Positions 45,727-58,261 of a stretch of 64,000 nucleotides of DNA are shown one piece after another. The notes under the pieces are model-generated. The model was not told the DNA's origin, did no database searches, and saw only the letters and a program-made list of their open reading frames with translations. Within the stretch, counting starts at the first letter, position 1. Every line of letters begins with the position of its first letter. The DNA comes from Macrocystis pyrifera (Eukaryota > Sar > Phaeophyceae > Laminariales > Laminariaceae). The DNA is taken from positions 4,623,862-4,687,861 of the forward strand of contig JASSKH010000029.1 in assembly GCA_031763025.1 (NCBI GenBank), given 5' to 3'. The translations under genes were made by a program, and so were the position numbers.

Positions 45727-45753
45727 TTAAATATATATATATATATATATATA
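45727..45753. repeat. (AT)n microsatellite
   Basis: About ten AT units directly after the SINE end. Confidence 0.85.
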
Positions 45754-47389
45754 CCCTCTATACATAGACTTCGAAGTATATTTATTTACGATAGAGCGTT
45801 TGCGAAAAGGTGTCTTCACAAAATTATTTTCCTTCCGCAAAAAAGAAATTAATTTCTTTCTTATGGTGGTCTTCGTGTGTGTGTGCGAACGAGGTATCAT
45901 AAACCAAAACCTGCAGGCGACGCCTCCGAGGGAAGTGGGGATGTGCAGCAACGTGGCCGACCACAATAAGAACGAAAAAAAAAAACCCAGCCTACACGCA
46001 GCAATGGTAGCACAGCAACGCTGCCGGCGGCAGAGTCAACCGCAGTGCCGCCACTGCTATTTCACTACCACAAGCAACAGCATAGCTAGCGGAAGCTAGC
46101 GGCAGCATCAGCTTGAGAAAAAAAACGAACAGCGTCAGCTCCAGAACTAACCAGCAGCAATCAGCAACAGCTTCCATTTTTGCATTTTTCGAGTTCGGGG
46201 CCGACCATTCGTGCTGTCGTATGCTGCTGTTGCGTTTGGCCTACGCGCGCCACCGCGGCGGCGCGCTCCTCTCCGAGCACGCCCAACCCCCGACATATGG
46301 AACGTGGCGGTGTGCCGCCGCTGGTGCTCGTGCTGCTACTGCTGCTACTGCTACCGCAGTGTGGCAGACTTGAAATGACACACGAGATGTCTTGCTGTCG
46401 CGCTCTACAGGCAAGGCGGTACGAGCACGAATGCAACTAGTCCTGTCGGAACGACGCATCCTCCACGACACCAAGCGGGCGAGAGCGTACCGTAGCAACG
46501 GGCCGCCGGCAGCTTACCAGCTGGCACAATCTAACGCCGCTTGTGCGCATATACCCCAGCTATACCTCTCGAGCCTTTGTCGGTAGTCGTGTTGTGTACA
46601 GCAAGAATCACAAGCGGTGTGTGCGAGGCATGGAAGATGCTCGGTGTTTATAAGCCTATGATATGAAGAGCAAAAAAGTACCGTACATTTGGCCAAAATG
46701 ACTACATTCGCTCAAGTGTTTTTTTGCCCATTTACAAAAAAAAATACCCTAACTCCTATAAAACTTCGATGTTTATTTCGGGGAAGGGAAAGTGCCAAAA
46801 AAAACCTTATCGAAAACAATCTACCTTAACCACGTTACCAAAGTCACGCTAATCTCAATCGTTTGGTCGAAGGTGGGCCCTCCTTTCGCGGGTCGACAAG
46901 AAAGAGAGATAAGGCGTGAAAACGGTAAGTATTTTTCTCAAGATGAGAAAACAATCTCGTCACGAGGAGAAAAAGCAACACATTTTTATGTGCACAAGGA
47001 AAGAGGAGAACACTGTCTGAAAGGATTTCCTGCCATGCAGCACCTTCAGCGTTGTTGATGTCTGAACACAACCTCGGGAAACTCTGCGCTGCTCTTGCTT
47101 TTGTTCTGTTTGCCGAAATGGCGTGAACAAGAACTACGAGAGGGAAAAAAAATATCCGAGCCACTGGCGCCGCCTGCTGAACGATTTTTACCAACTATTG
47201 GTAAATACAACAACAGTGGCGTATCCACCCGGGAGGTCAGCATTCCACACATTGCACCTTCACTTTCAATCCAATCATCTACTAACAGATCCTTCACCTA
47301 CCGTTATCAGATGCTGTGCAGTGCTTCATCTATATAGAACAGATTCAACACAGAAAACAGGTGCTACTGTAAGCCACGAAGAACATACG
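45754..47389. other. Gene-free stretch
   Basis: CTG/GCT-rich patches at 46135-46170 and 46315-46360. Open frames of up to 116 codons without recognisable features. Confidence 0.35.
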
Positions 47390-47520
47390 GCTATCGCCCG
47401 GCAACGCAGGTTGATGATACCGTGCAAAGCAGGCACCTACCTGCCCTGAACGTTCTAGATCATCAAGTGGCGACCTGTGGTCTGTCTGACTTGTGCAACA
47501 TTCTACTGTGGGAAAGGCCT
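47390..47520. repeat. GATCA-rich dispersed repeat, copy 2 of 3 (partial)
   Basis: CGCCCGGCAACGCAGGTTGA, then CCTGAACGTTCTAGATCATC, then GTGGTCTGTCTGACTTGTGC align with 42945-43130. Confidence 0.5.
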
Positions 47521-48671
47521 TCGCTTCCAGGCGGCGAAGCTTTCATATCTTCATTGCGCCAGGGAGGTGCGCAGGACGGCACCTACATTGATCGGTCAGG
47601 CGATCGGTGCGCGGCTATGAACAGATTCCGTCATGACGTTGACCGATTTTGAAGCTTCCTGCCTGCCCTCCGGACCTGAATCGATCCGACCCAACTCGAC
47701 CCGGAAAAAAATGAAAACCAACCGAACCGACCCGCATAAAGCCCTGGTTTAAAGTACCATGAACGGATGTCAAAAGCAAATCCCACACACCCGCAGCACC
47801 TTACCCCCTCTCGTGAACGGAAAGGCACACCCCAGCGAGGGACTAAGAGCGGGGAGGGACACCCTCTCGTTAGACCCGGCGGAAGCGGGCTAGTGCCTGT
47901 TTTCTCTGCACGCCCCCGACATTTCTCAAGGTTCCGTTCGTGGTCGTAGACCTCCGGGATTGGTATCGGCACACTCTCCCTCGTGGCTGAAACACGCAGA
48001 CCCCCAACCACAACAAAAGCCGTCAGAAAAGCGTCCCGGAAGCGGCGGTAAAGGCAGCACTCGTCCCATGGCCACGAGTACCAGGGAGAAGCAACGAACC
48101 GGCAACCCTGCAACTATTGCACGGGGGGGGGGGGGGGGGCATCGTATTACACACTACTCAGAACTCGCGAGGGACCCAAACCACGTATTACCCATGCTCG
48201 GTTCTGATATTTACTGTATGTTTGCCCCGCATTGGAACACTCGCCAGCGGCCTCGTTCTTATCCGCACGTTGACCATCGCGATCCCTCCTACAGCAGCAC
48301 CACCAAACCACGCGCTAAATAACAAGGGGCCTGGGATGGGAGCATAGGAACGTCGGTGCTGGCGAGGGTACGTTTCTTATTTACGGGAGAGGTGTTCTTG
48401 TTGCTCATCACCTGGGTGGTTCGTGAGAGAACGTTGAGACACGAGTGGGTACATGCGGCTTTCTCAAAAGCCGCAACTAAGCCCAACCGATCCCATGTGC
48501 GTAACGTCTAAAAATATACCTGAACCATAGAGAGCGTACCATAAGTAGCGTCGACAAATACTGCTGAACCACGAAGAGCGCACTGGAACATCCAAAGAGC
48601 TCACCTGGTATTCATCTATCGACGGCTACGTACGTGAACTCCACAGCATTTGCCCACGCTGGATAGTCGTA
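47521..48671. other. Gene-free stretch
   Basis: A CCGACCC-type short repeat near 47680-47730 and a 17-bp poly(G) tract at 48123-48139. No gene recognised. Confidence 0.35.
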
Positions 48672-48737
48672 GATACAGGCCACACGACGATCGAAGGATA
48701 CGCTTCAGCATCCTTCGATCGTCCTGTGGCCTGCATC
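48672..48737. repeat. Long hairpin (28-bp arms, 10-nt loop)
   Basis: Left arm 48672-48699 and right arm 48710-48737 are inverted repeats with two mismatches around a 10-nt loop (ACGCTTCAGC). The arm core is ACGATCGAAGGAT. It stands alone, with no flanking mobile-element signature that I can see. It could be a small RNA precursor, a solo MITE-like hairpin or a cruciform site. Confidence 0.8.
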
Positions 48738-49414
48738 TGGTACTATTCAGGGTGGGCCATGAGTATATATTCATACCTAACCATAGCTAAGTAAATAAAA
48801 ATATCTCGTGTCAAGAACGTTCTTGGTGGTTCCGGTCTAGTTGTAGGCGTGCAGTATACAATGGATTAGGCGGTCTTTACCATGGCATTTGAGAATGTCA
48901 TATATTCCCACTCGTCTCTCTCCCTCCTCTGACGGGCCGCCCAAAAGATAAGCAACAGGAAAAACTACAGTAGAATTTTAACAAGAACAACGAAAGTCCG
49001 CCTGGTCCCTCACACGTAGTGCCTGCACCTATTCCAACAACAACAAAAAACGCTATATATATATCGACAAGCTTATTTATCTGCCACTTATCTCCATCAC
49101 ACTTAGGTTAACAAAACATCGCACCAACAGCACCCATGACCTTGCCGACCCACTCCTTCACCCCCAACTCCGCCACTCGAGCGCCAATTTTGTCCGCGCC
49201 TAGAGCGAAGGGTGAAGAGTGAAGGGTGAAGGAACATCTGGGGAGACCAAAACGCGGGCACCAAACAACCCCAGACCCCAGACAAAAGATATGTGCGGAC
49301 AAGCGCGATACCACGCACTGCTGCTGGTGGTGGTGAATATAAACGCACACTTCGAAGCAACATATATGCCATTCCGCATGGAAACGCAAGAGCCAATCGT
49401 GTGTTATTACGGGG
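48738..49414. other. Gene-free stretch
   Basis: Nothing recognised. Confidence 0.3.
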
Positions 49415-49514
49415 GACCATAGTAAATAGGACCTACGGTACACAAAAAAAAAACATATGTTCACCTATTTTTACTGACAATATTTGGTCCTATTTACTAT
49501 GGTCCCCCGAAATG
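49415..49514. mobile_element. TA-type MITE (family 1), best-preserved short copy
   Basis: 100 bp. Left TATTACGGGGGACCATAGTA (49416-49435) and right TACTATGGTCCCCCGAAAT are near-perfect inverted ends continuing with AATAGGACC/GGTCCTATT, so almost the whole element can fold as one hairpin. Confidence 0.8.
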
Positions 49515-49665
49515 GCATTAACACACAAACGGTCCTTATATCACCGTGCACGTAGAGGGTAGTTACAGAGGGGTGAAAAAATCCATGTACTGGTATTTCG
49601 TAGGGGGGGATAGGGAGAAATCCACAAAAGACAGCCAACAATTACCGCGGCCACTCGTACAAAGA

Positions 49666-49805
49666 CTAGACCAAGCCTCGGCCCATACCCTATGTTCATT
49701 AGTTCTCACTTCCGAGTAGCATATAGGTTCGGCACCTAGACCAAGCCTCGGCCCACACCCAATGTTCATTAGTTCTCACTTTCAAGTAGCTTATAGGTTC
49801 GGCAC
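49666..49805. repeat. 70-bp tandem duplication
   Basis: Unit 1 is 49666-49735, unit 2 is 49736-49805, each starting CTAGACCAAGCCTCGGCCCA and ending AGGTTCGGCAC, with a few mismatches. Confidence 0.85.
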
Positions 49806-52800
49806 CGAGCAGGCATTCATAGCTCGTCATGCTCGAGGCCGCCATCCAGGAGTGGACGACAAGCAGCACCACGGACATCAAAAAGCACGGCCAGAGAAAA
49901 ATCGACGACACCAATGCAAGCGCATTCCTGAACATCCAGCCGCCGGATGAAACCCCCGCGACATCTGAAAATAAAAAAGGGTACATACGAATAGGATAAG
50001 GACATCGTCCCAGAAATTACTTGCTGGGATTTTGCTTGCGTTCTGCGGGCGAGCCTCTTGTTTCGCTTGCGGGATGTGTTCGCCTTGAAAAAAATAGACG
50101 TGACATTGGGGCAAAGAAGAGAAGAAATTTGCGAGGAAAACGTGCACTGGGAGTGAACGCTGCAATCGGTCGGGAAAGCCGGATCTTAACGGGTTAACCC
50201 TCTTGAGAATTCACAGAGGAAAAGAGATAACTACCGCAGCGGCCACTGGCGTCATTAGGGACATGATACAAAACAAAAAAGATGTCCGAGTTGCCGTGCA
50301 AGGAATCACACGACACGGGCGCAGCATGACTCTACCCACACCGATTGGCGCTCGCGCCGTAGTTACGGCTGACAACACCAAAACTATCGCTCTTTTAGGT
50401 CTCTATCTCGAACACCTCAAGGGGTTAAGCAAGGCCCTCGCGGTGACCATGGGCGCGCAAGCAGCACGACGGTAGCATTTCTGCCCCGTGTGCCCAGAGG
50501 TGCGTGCGGCAGCGAGCCAGGCTAGTCCTGTGAGCCAGAACGCCCTCAACGTCGCCTTGTGCAGAGAGAGAAGGCCCGAGCACCATACTACAACCGCCTC
50601 TCCACTAACCCGGCCTCAAAAGGGCGGATTGCACCATCGAGGTGATGTCGGGACCCTGCAGGACGCCAACTCCTACCATCACGGTGCAGGACAATCTAAT
50701 CGGGTCTATGACCGCTGTGACCCAGCCCCGCCGGCTGCGGTCAACGCCAGCTACCCGGCGCTCGACAACCCACACCGTGTGTGCGGTAGAGGGGCTAGAG
50801 GGATCAACTACAATTCCTCCTTATTTGCTGTAAAAAAAGAGTGTAAATCGCGCACATTCATTGCAGTGCTTCCCAAGCCGATGCAAACCCCTGCTCGCAA
50901 AACGTAATCCCACATATCCTCACCCGAAACCAACCCAGCTCATCTCCTACCAAACATGCCAGTTCTAAAAAACACCTGTAGCTGAAGAAACGCCGCTCGA
51001 AAATCCCGAAAGAGTTATCCTCAGAGCCGCCGCTAGTGATGCCGACTGGGCCAGCAAGAACCTTGCGTGTCGGAGACCGCACCAATACACCAAAAGGTGA
51101 CACGGCGAGGCAAGAAGGGGGTGATTAGAGCCTAGCGCAGCGTTGGGAAAGCTCCGCGCAAAAGACAAGACGCGACGCCAAGGACCAACCAAAATCGTCG
51201 ACCAGGCTGCGGACGCGAAGCAGCAGGAGAACCAAAACTTAAATATTTCCTTGTGGGTTCCCTCCGCCTTACGTATTGGGAGCGTATTATCTGCGTCATA
51301 ACCCTTTCGGGAATTGGCAAAAAAGAAAAAACACGGATTAGAAGACGAGCATGTACAGCAGTGGTCGCGGAAAGCAAATGCGGGTCGCGGGGTGAGAACG
51401 AGGGACGAATTTGGTCCGACATCGTACACTGCTGTACTGAGTTGTGTGCGACGCGCGCAGCATGAGCCCAAGTACAGGTATGGCTGCCGCGTCCACACTA
51501 GGTGATTAACTGCTGTCCTTTTTCTTGGTCGCCGTACCTTGGCCCTCAACTTATCCAAACCCTTTCCCACCAGAGAAAAGTTTCCCATTCTACGTCTCTA
51601 CTTCCGAGCAATTTGGTCACCGAAACGTTCGTGCAAGCTGTCAAGCTAGCCAACTGGAGTGGGCTCTCCGCCTTTACGCAGAGGGCGCTTCGCCCCGGAA
51701 ATGTTGCATCACGCACAGAGAGAGTCATGTCAGAGCAAGCTACATATTTAGCTAGGTGTCAATACACCAGTAGCCATCAGCAGATGAATGGCAAGGTAGT
51801 TTCGTCTAAAGGATTTTACTCCGCCGGCGGCTCACCACCAGAAACGGCAGTGGTTCCTCTCCCCGATGCAGGTGCCGATAACTTTGCAGTGGTGGTCGAA
51901 CGTCGCCACGCACCGGTCGCACTCACGGCAATGGTGCGATCGCAGAGGGACCTGTGTAAACCGTTCACGTTTAGTTCAAGCCGTGCGTGGTAAGCCTCAG
52001 CAGCCGCGTTTAGTGTCTCGTGCGGCCCGAAAGGACCCCTCATTATCACACATCACAGTACCGCAGCCGCAGCCTCCGCACCCACCATAGACCACCACGA
52101 CGTTTCGAACTTGCGTACGAGATCCAACAGCCTCCCTTCTGGAGGATATAAAATCAACACGGTGCGCACTGCACCCGAAGCTCTCCCGAGCATTCACCAA
52201 ATATCGCCATGGACGGCCGCGGTCACCTTCATACCCTGACAGCGGATGCACCTCACAAAATCATCTGCCGACGAGTCACCCGCATTGCACCTGGAAACGC
52301 CAAGAGAGAGCGCGCAATTAGTACCGTGGCGGTGCAGCATTGACGGACGCCATCAGCCATCCAGCACGAGGCACACTGTTCGCTTAGCTTGGCAGAGGCT
52401 GGGTACGTCTTGGCACCCAAAATCCAGCACCAAGAAAAACGATGACAGCGGTATGTATGTAGGCCGGCTGGCGCACCACGGTAAAGAGTTTCGCGATCCC
52501 AGTCTCAATTTCAGCGTACGAAACTACACCGAACCCAACCCGTGTTGGGGTCTAGCATTAGGAACAAACGCCGACCGAACGAGAGGGTGACCGGCCTGTA
52601 GGTGGACTGGTCCAGCTGACACATTAAAAGCGGGCCAAGGAGCTGTTCTTCGCCGCACTTCACCGCCCCCCCGCCCGCGGAAGTTCAAACAAAGCACAGA
52701 TTAGCGACGCGCCTGCCGAACGCACTTGACAGTTCAACCTTTCGAGGTGCTGGAAGCTGAGCGGGATGACAAGCTAGAGATTATTGTGTCCGAAGCCACC

Positions 52801-53800
52801 ACTGGCCAATGCATAAGAAAAAAGAGAAAGGCGGGCGTTCAAACTCCACACAGCAAGGTGGGTATTTCTGCTCTCTCCAAAAATCGGCTTTTCCCGTAGG
52901 TGACTCTAGACAACATTAGGCAATGCACGTCGTGTTATATCAGCGCTCAGCGGCACTGCTGTGCATCTTGACATCGAAACCGAGGGACCACACCAATCTT
53001 TCAAGTTTTGGGGCTCGAGGCATGTCGGGAATATCGATCGTGACAGCGCCGTCCAGGATGCAGCGCGGGGTGGGGCGGCCCCTCCACCCTCCCGGAGAGA
53101 AACGAGTAGGTCCTGCGAAGGAAATGTCGGGCGTAGATACGCGTTGTATACGCGCGGCCCGCCGGTTAAAGCGCTTGCACGGCAAGCTTAAAGGGCAGGG
53201 GACAGCCATACGCACAGACCTTAGCGCACGCGGCCAAATGCTCACGGGCCTGCAGGAGGCGACTAGCTCCGTCTAGCACCAATTGACCGCGCGTCTACAA
53301 GGAGAAGCGCCCTGATCCGCAGCCCAGCCCAGCGCGACGTAACCCGAACAGATGATTGCCGGTACGACGGCGCCCAGCAACAAATATCCCTCCCCTCAAA
53401 AAAGGGCTGCGTCAGACCCGTCGTCGAGGCAGAAATTCCTGTCCTGCTGCCCTCGGCGCTCTGCTCTTCCTACCACATGCAACAAGATAAGAGAAAAATC
53501 AATGCCACCCACCAACCCGCGAATGTCACCAGGGGGTTACCACACATTTCCGGGACGACGCACCCTTCGACGTCGCCGCGAGCGTTGCCCCTATCCCCTC
53601 CCGCCGAACGCCTCTCCTGACAGTCATCCGCGGAGAGATACCCACTGCTCGGCGCATAATACTCGCTGGTGGCGCCGACATCCCCCAACAATCTCTCTGC
53701 CCCGGTTTCGCCACCCTGAAGAGTCGGGACAAACGCGCGAGCAATTGTATCGGGCGGGTGGGACCAGGCGGCCGCGGAACGGGGGGCGGGAGTGGCGGAT
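49806..53800. other. GC-richer region with unassigned open frames
   Basis: Plus-strand open frames 50203-50475, 50488-50907 and 51502-51993, and a 207-codon minus frame 50965-51588, have no motif I recognise. The plus frames do not join into one protein without many shifts. The higher GC and multiple medium frames could mark an old gene or element remnant. I do not call a gene. Confidence 0.3.
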
Positions 53801-54239
53801 GGGGGGTGGGGGGGGGGGGGCGCTGCGCTGGGTCAAACCGTGATTGCTTCAAAATATCGATCCTGTCAGATACTGGTACTCATTATCGTTATCGTTACCG
53901 CAAGATCATTTGCAGCCTCGTCACGAGCAGACGTTGTGGGGGTAGTGTGGGCGCCTTCTGTGCGCGATGTTACTATGTTTGGTGGCCAGTGTGCGGAGTG
54001 AGGGGAGGTAGGGCGTGGGGTATAGAGGAGAGGGCGGCGAACATAGACCGCAGAATAAAGCACTTCGGGGCTCGATAAACGAGAGTGCGGTGCGACGCAG
54101 ACTCCCCGACGAAAAACGGAGCAAGACACGTTTGGCCAGGCTTTGCCGATTGAGGCCAACCATGCACACCTCGGGCAGATCATGATCTAGATCATCTAGC
54201 TGTTCATCTGCCGTTGTGATAGGTTGTGAAGGATCAGCA
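53801..54239. other. Unassigned stretch with G-rich tract
   Basis: A G-rich run near 53800-53820; nothing else recognised. Confidence 0.3.
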
Positions 54240-54430
54240 AAGTACAGACAAATCCAACCCAAGAAACACATGCCGGATCATGCAGGTAAAATATGCGAAT
54301 CCCACCCGGCAACATGGGCTCGATCACAAAAGATCAGGGATAGAAATATCTGCCTTGAACTATCTTCTGTAGATCATGAAGTGTGAGAATCGATCATATG
54401 TCCGAGGCGTGAAAGCTTGTCACGCGGCTC
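54240..54430. repeat. GATCA-rich dispersed repeat, copy 3 of 3
   Basis: CCCACCCGGCAACATGGGCT, CTGTAGATCATGAAGTGTGA and GTCCGAGGCGTGAAA align with 42950-43125. Confidence 0.6.
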
Positions 54431-54969
54431 TAACTGCGAACATAGATCAGTGCGAACACAAGAGGGGCACTTCCCTCGAGCAGAGGCCGCGAACGACGTC
54501 ACACGCGGGCTAGAACAGGGCGTGGGGCGTTTCCCGCTTGTGGGTTTCCAAAAACAGTTGCCCGACGAACCTGTGCACGAACCACGGCGCGCGCAAATGT
54601 ATTGCGCAGCGACGCTACCGAATTCTCGTAAACTACGCGCCGGTCCCGCTCAGGTTCTCGTCGGATTGAGGAGATCGCCAGGTCCCGACACGAACGCGTG
54701 CTCGACCAAGCTCCTGTTCCCGAGCGGTCCGGGATAGTGCGCTTCTCTCCCGAACGGGCCACAACCGCGGCGATTCCACGCTGAGGTTTCGACAGCTATC
54801 TCGAGGCAGCTTGCAGTGCTGGGGGTTGGGGAGTGGGAGGCCTCTAGCTTCTCGAGATGAGGATCTCACGAGCGCGTTCTGACCGAGTGGGGAACACTGT
54901 TAGGGAAAATTGTGATAGCCTAAAGCCCACTGCAGCGTCACGCATCGTGCGGCAGACCTTCTCGTCCGG
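54431..54969. other. Unassigned stretch
   Basis: Nothing recognised. Confidence 0.3.
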
Positions 54970-55275
54970 CTCATATTAACCCATTGCTGTCTCTGGAACT
55001 GGCCACACCAAAAAATTAAATCAATCCATTGATGCTGCCATCCATATCTGGCATGCAAGAAAATCCGCCCCTAAAGCGGTTCTTAGTAGGATACAGCTCG
55101 CCCTCCATGCGACTCGCCGGAAACCTCACGGCGCTTCGCGCTTGGTGCAAGCAATGTCTGCCTGATCGGTGAAAACCCGGCGTGCTCCGTCCCGGCGTTG
55201 TAGAGATGCGAGGGTCTATGGTCATACGACTACGGCCATGCATGATAACGAGTACACCCCCTCCCCCCCCCTTTC
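54970..55275 (+). mobile_element. C-tail element family, long copy with tail
   Basis: Plus sense: CCATTGCTGTCTCTGGAACT, GGCCACACCA, CCATTGATGCTG, a GCAAGAAAATCCGCCC segment, TTAGTAGGATACAGCTCGCC, CGTGCTCCGTCCCGGCG, CATACGACTACGGCCATGCA, then ATAACGAGTACA and a C-rich tail (about 55256-55271). It has the same 3' end and tail type as the LINE at 56928-57780. Confidence 0.7.
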
Positions 55276-55716
55276 TGGAGCTCGAAAAAAAAGTGGGGTG
55301 TCGATTTACTAAGTCATTTTCGTGTACCCTTGGGCCTGCGTTGTTCATTTCGGTGAAATATAGAGTTCCTGAAACGAGGCGCCTCATAAAATGCACTAAA
55401 AGTGCTACCCGTACTGTCCTACTGTAGCACGTGTCAACTAATAATAACAGTGGGTACTTGCTTTCATTGGGTGCCACGAGGCTACTAACCTCGCCTTGGC
55501 GGTCGTCGCACGGCCCTCTCGCTCCGCGAACGCTCGCGCGGGTTCCGACGGCGCTGGCGCTTGGCTCAGCCCCTTTCTCCTGTCTTGTAAACGCCGAACG
55601 GGTTTCGTCGTCGTCGTCGTCGTCAACGCCGCCGTCCTCCACTTTTGGAACGTTGTCGCGATTAGCTCCTGCCGAATTTGAAGGCAGGGGTGAAAATACG
55701 GATGTGAGGGGGAGGG
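55276..55716. other. Unassigned stretch with (GTC)n
   Basis: (GTC)n at 55604-55624. No gene recognised. Confidence 0.35.
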
Positions 55717-56016
55717 TTAGCAAAAAAATAAGAGACGAGAAACAAAGGCGCAGGAAGAAGACTCGCGAGTAGGAGCAGGCAGCGCGGAAACGGCAGCCTC
55801 GACGAAGCGAACAGCAGCAGCTACAGCAGCAGCATCAGCAGCAACTACAGTAACAACAGAAGCATCAACTACAGCAACAGCTACAGCGGTATCAACGGCT
55901 GCAGCGACAGAAACAGCAGCAACATGAATCGTACAGGTCTCATGGTCACCAACGGCAACCGAACCGACGAACGCAAATGCGACAGCAGCAGCACAGAAAA
56001 TACGCAGGGAGAGCAA
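55717..56016 (-). CDS. Hypothetical ORF with signal-peptide-like start
   Basis: 99 codons. Residues 1-23 (MLSLRIFCAAAVAFAFVGSV...) look like a good signal peptide, followed by DHETC and then an Ala/Val-rich region that simply reflects a CAG/ACA-type repeat on the plus strand (55795-55925). It could be the first exon of a secreted protein or chance. No homologue recognised. Confidence 0.25.
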   Translation of the reverse strand: MLSLRIFCAAAVAFAFVGSVAVGDHETCTIHVAAVSVAAAVDTAVAVAVVDASVVTVVAADAAAVAAAVRFVEAAVSALPAPTRESSSCAFVSRLLFFC

Positions 56017-56909
56017 ACAAAAAAAAAACGCACTAGTGAATTAAACGGGGAGATCAACTTGACGCACGAGAGGCAACAGGCAGCGCTCTCAACGCTCGTT
56101 GAAATCCACGGAGTCCACCGCAAATTCGCTGCCACAACACCATACGGTTCACATCGAAACCACAACAATCCCCCCCCCTCGCCGTTACTGAAAATGTCAG
56201 ATACAGCCTTGAATCAACCGAGACATCAGGCCGCTGCACAGCACAAAAACGAAAAGACACATTTAACTTCACCGGGGTATCTGTGACTTCGTCTGGGCGT
56301 ACACGGAGTGGTCCACCCACGCGCAGAAGCTGTAATGTTTCGCTACATGTAGCTAAATCGGAGCCTAGGGCGGTTTGGGGCGGGGGACGGGGGCGCATGG
56401 GACGGCTTCCACAGCACATTTTGCACCGGCGGCGCTGCATCGCATATAAAGATGGCCCCTGAGTCACCTTGCTCGGGTGAAAACGTCAGGAAACCCTCCT
56501 CGATACCCTGCTCAGCTCCCCCTCTGAATGCACCCGAGTGCAAATATCCAGGGTCGGACCCCTTGAAACGATGGCAGCCGGGCGACGACGAGGGAAGGAG
56601 GGGGAGGGGCGAGGGCGGGGGGGGGGCGTATTCATTTGTTGCGAAAATAAGCTAAAAATCGGGAGAGGGGGGGGCACGGGAAACCCCACATGATTCCCAG
56701 GAGCTGCTCCACGACACTCTTGGCTCTTCGACTGTTACACGCCAGACAGCGTCGAGCCGGGGACTGGGGGAAATACAGGGTACAAACCGCCTTGGCGAGG
56801 TTGTTGTTCTTGGTATTATGTCCGGCGGCATGAGCGTCGTCCCGAGACTGGCTCGGGCGACTACGGTCGCACTCATGGGAAAGCGAGGGAGGTGGGCAGG
56901 CGGGGCATC
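56017..56909. other. Gene-free stretch
   Basis: Nothing recognised; G-rich patches near 56590-56630. Confidence 0.3.
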
Positions 56910-56927
56910 GGGGGGGGGGGGGGGGGG
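56910..56927. repeat. Poly(G) tract = poly(C) tail of the LINE relic
   Basis: 18 uninterrupted G on plus, directly joined to the 3' end of the minus-sense LINE relic (ACAGATGAGTACG then C run in element sense). Confidence 0.8.
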
Positions 56928-57780
56928 CGTACTCATCTGTTGCTTGCCTTAGTCATTTGACCATTGACCACGCATCCCTTTCGAGACGGAGCACCGTTCC
57001 TACTCCTAATAGAGACACCTCCAACAATCGAATTGGGCGCTCATTACGTTGTTTCCATTTATTACATAGAAACTTTTTGCTGATCTCATCCCGTTCCTGT
57101 CTGGCCGCCTGTGGCCACCATCTATCTTCTAGGATAGTGATCGTTTTCTCGCTGCTATTCAGTTTACCAAACTCCTCCATGTCACATTCGTATATTTCCC
57201 TCATCTCCTCTTCCAACAAATCCCGTTCCTCCTTGTATATTTCACATTCTCCTACTATGTGCGTTCTGCTCTCTATTGCTTTGCCACACGGGCACATCTG
57301 TGCATCTACTTCCCCCTCCTCCCGGCTACTGGTATACCTCTTTCTTCTTTCTGGCAGGTCCAGGTCCCCTACACGAAAGCGCCTTTCAGCGTGTTATTAA
57401 TAGCGAAGTCCTTTGGGTTGTGCGAATACGTTTTCATTCCTATTCCTTCCCTCAATCCCCCGTATACCTCTAAGTGCTTTTCCGATTCCACCTTGTTTCT
57501 TAGCGCTAGCCTTTCCCTTCTTTCTATCCTTTCTTCTACGCCTGTCTTGTACCTGCCAAACTTCCCGGCGGACACCATCTCTTCTTGGTTCCCCCCCTAT
57601 ATCCTTCCATACTTTCTCAACTACGCCATCCCACCATATTCCAGCTCGCCCTTTTGTTACTTTCTCCCATACAGCTCTATCAACTATGGCTGGCAACTTC
57701 TTTTTTGGCATGTTCCCTAATTTATATTGCCAGTTCAACTTTCTCATGTCTCTATTTGTCTTGAGTGGGTGCATTCCCAG
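56928..57780 (-). pseudogene. Non-LTR retrotransposon 3' coding end with C tail
   Basis: Minus-sense, in broken frames: MHPLKTNRDMRKLNWQYKLG, NMPKKKLPAIVDRAVWEKVT and GRAGIWWDGVVEKVWKDIGG (57774-57590), then RLALRNKVESEKHLEVYGGL with REGIGMKTYSHN, then VGDLDLPERRKRYTSS and MCPCGKAIESRTHIVGECEI. The last has a C-x-C-x8-H-x4-C zinc-binding pattern typical of LINE C-termini. DRWWPQAARQERDEIS and LCNKWKQRNERP follow. Two frameshifts are needed. The coding end is followed by a short 3' UTR and 18 C. The upstream part is interrupted at 57787 by another poly(G)/poly(C) tract. The shape is that of a LINE; the clade is not resolved. Confidence 0.65.
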
Positions 57781-57786
57781 TTCGGC

Positions 57787-57800
57787 GGGGGGGGGGGGGG
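57787..57800. repeat. Poly(G) tract, 14 bp, interrupting the LINE relic
   Basis: G run at the point where the LINE coding similarity stops. It fits the C tail of another minus-sense insertion whose body (AACCTGTCAG then C run) lies to the right, about 57801-58010. Confidence 0.6.
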
Positions 57801-58020
57801 CTGACAGGTTGCGGGCGCGAGAACACCCTTTCCCGGTCCAACCTCCTGCCTCCGCAAATCGCTGTCAATGGACACGGAGTATTCAACAGTCGTATAATGC
57901 TCGCCGTCGGATAACTTGCAGCATCATATGAGTCAAAATGTCGATCACTCGAACACAAGACACAGCAAGTTTGGTCAACTCAGCCGTAGCCCTCCTCGTT
58001 CCCCCGACCCTCCGTCCTAA

Positions 58021-58261
58021 ATCAACCCATTGACGCTCTAATCCATATGCAAGAAAATCCGCCTCAAACGCGTTTCTTAGTAGGATGCAGCTCACCCTTC
58101 ATGCGACTTGCCGAACACTATGGCGTTTCACAAAGCTTGGTGCAAGCAATGCCTGCCTGGTCCGTGAAAACCCAACGTGCTCCGTACCGGGATTGTAGGA
58201 ATGCAGGGGTATATAGCTATATGACCACAGCCATGCGTGGCATTGAGTACACCCCCCCGCC
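58021..58261 (+). mobile_element. C-tail element family, copy with tail
   Basis: Matches 55020-55275 from AATCAACCCATTGACGCT to GGCATTGAGTACACCCCCCC. The 5' extension seen at 54970 and 43705 is absent, so this copy is truncated. Confidence 0.7.

Noticed and set aside
50203..51993. Integrated viral or novel gene cluster in the GC-richer region
   Set aside because: No recognisable motif, frames do not join, and both strands are equally open. Left as unassigned.
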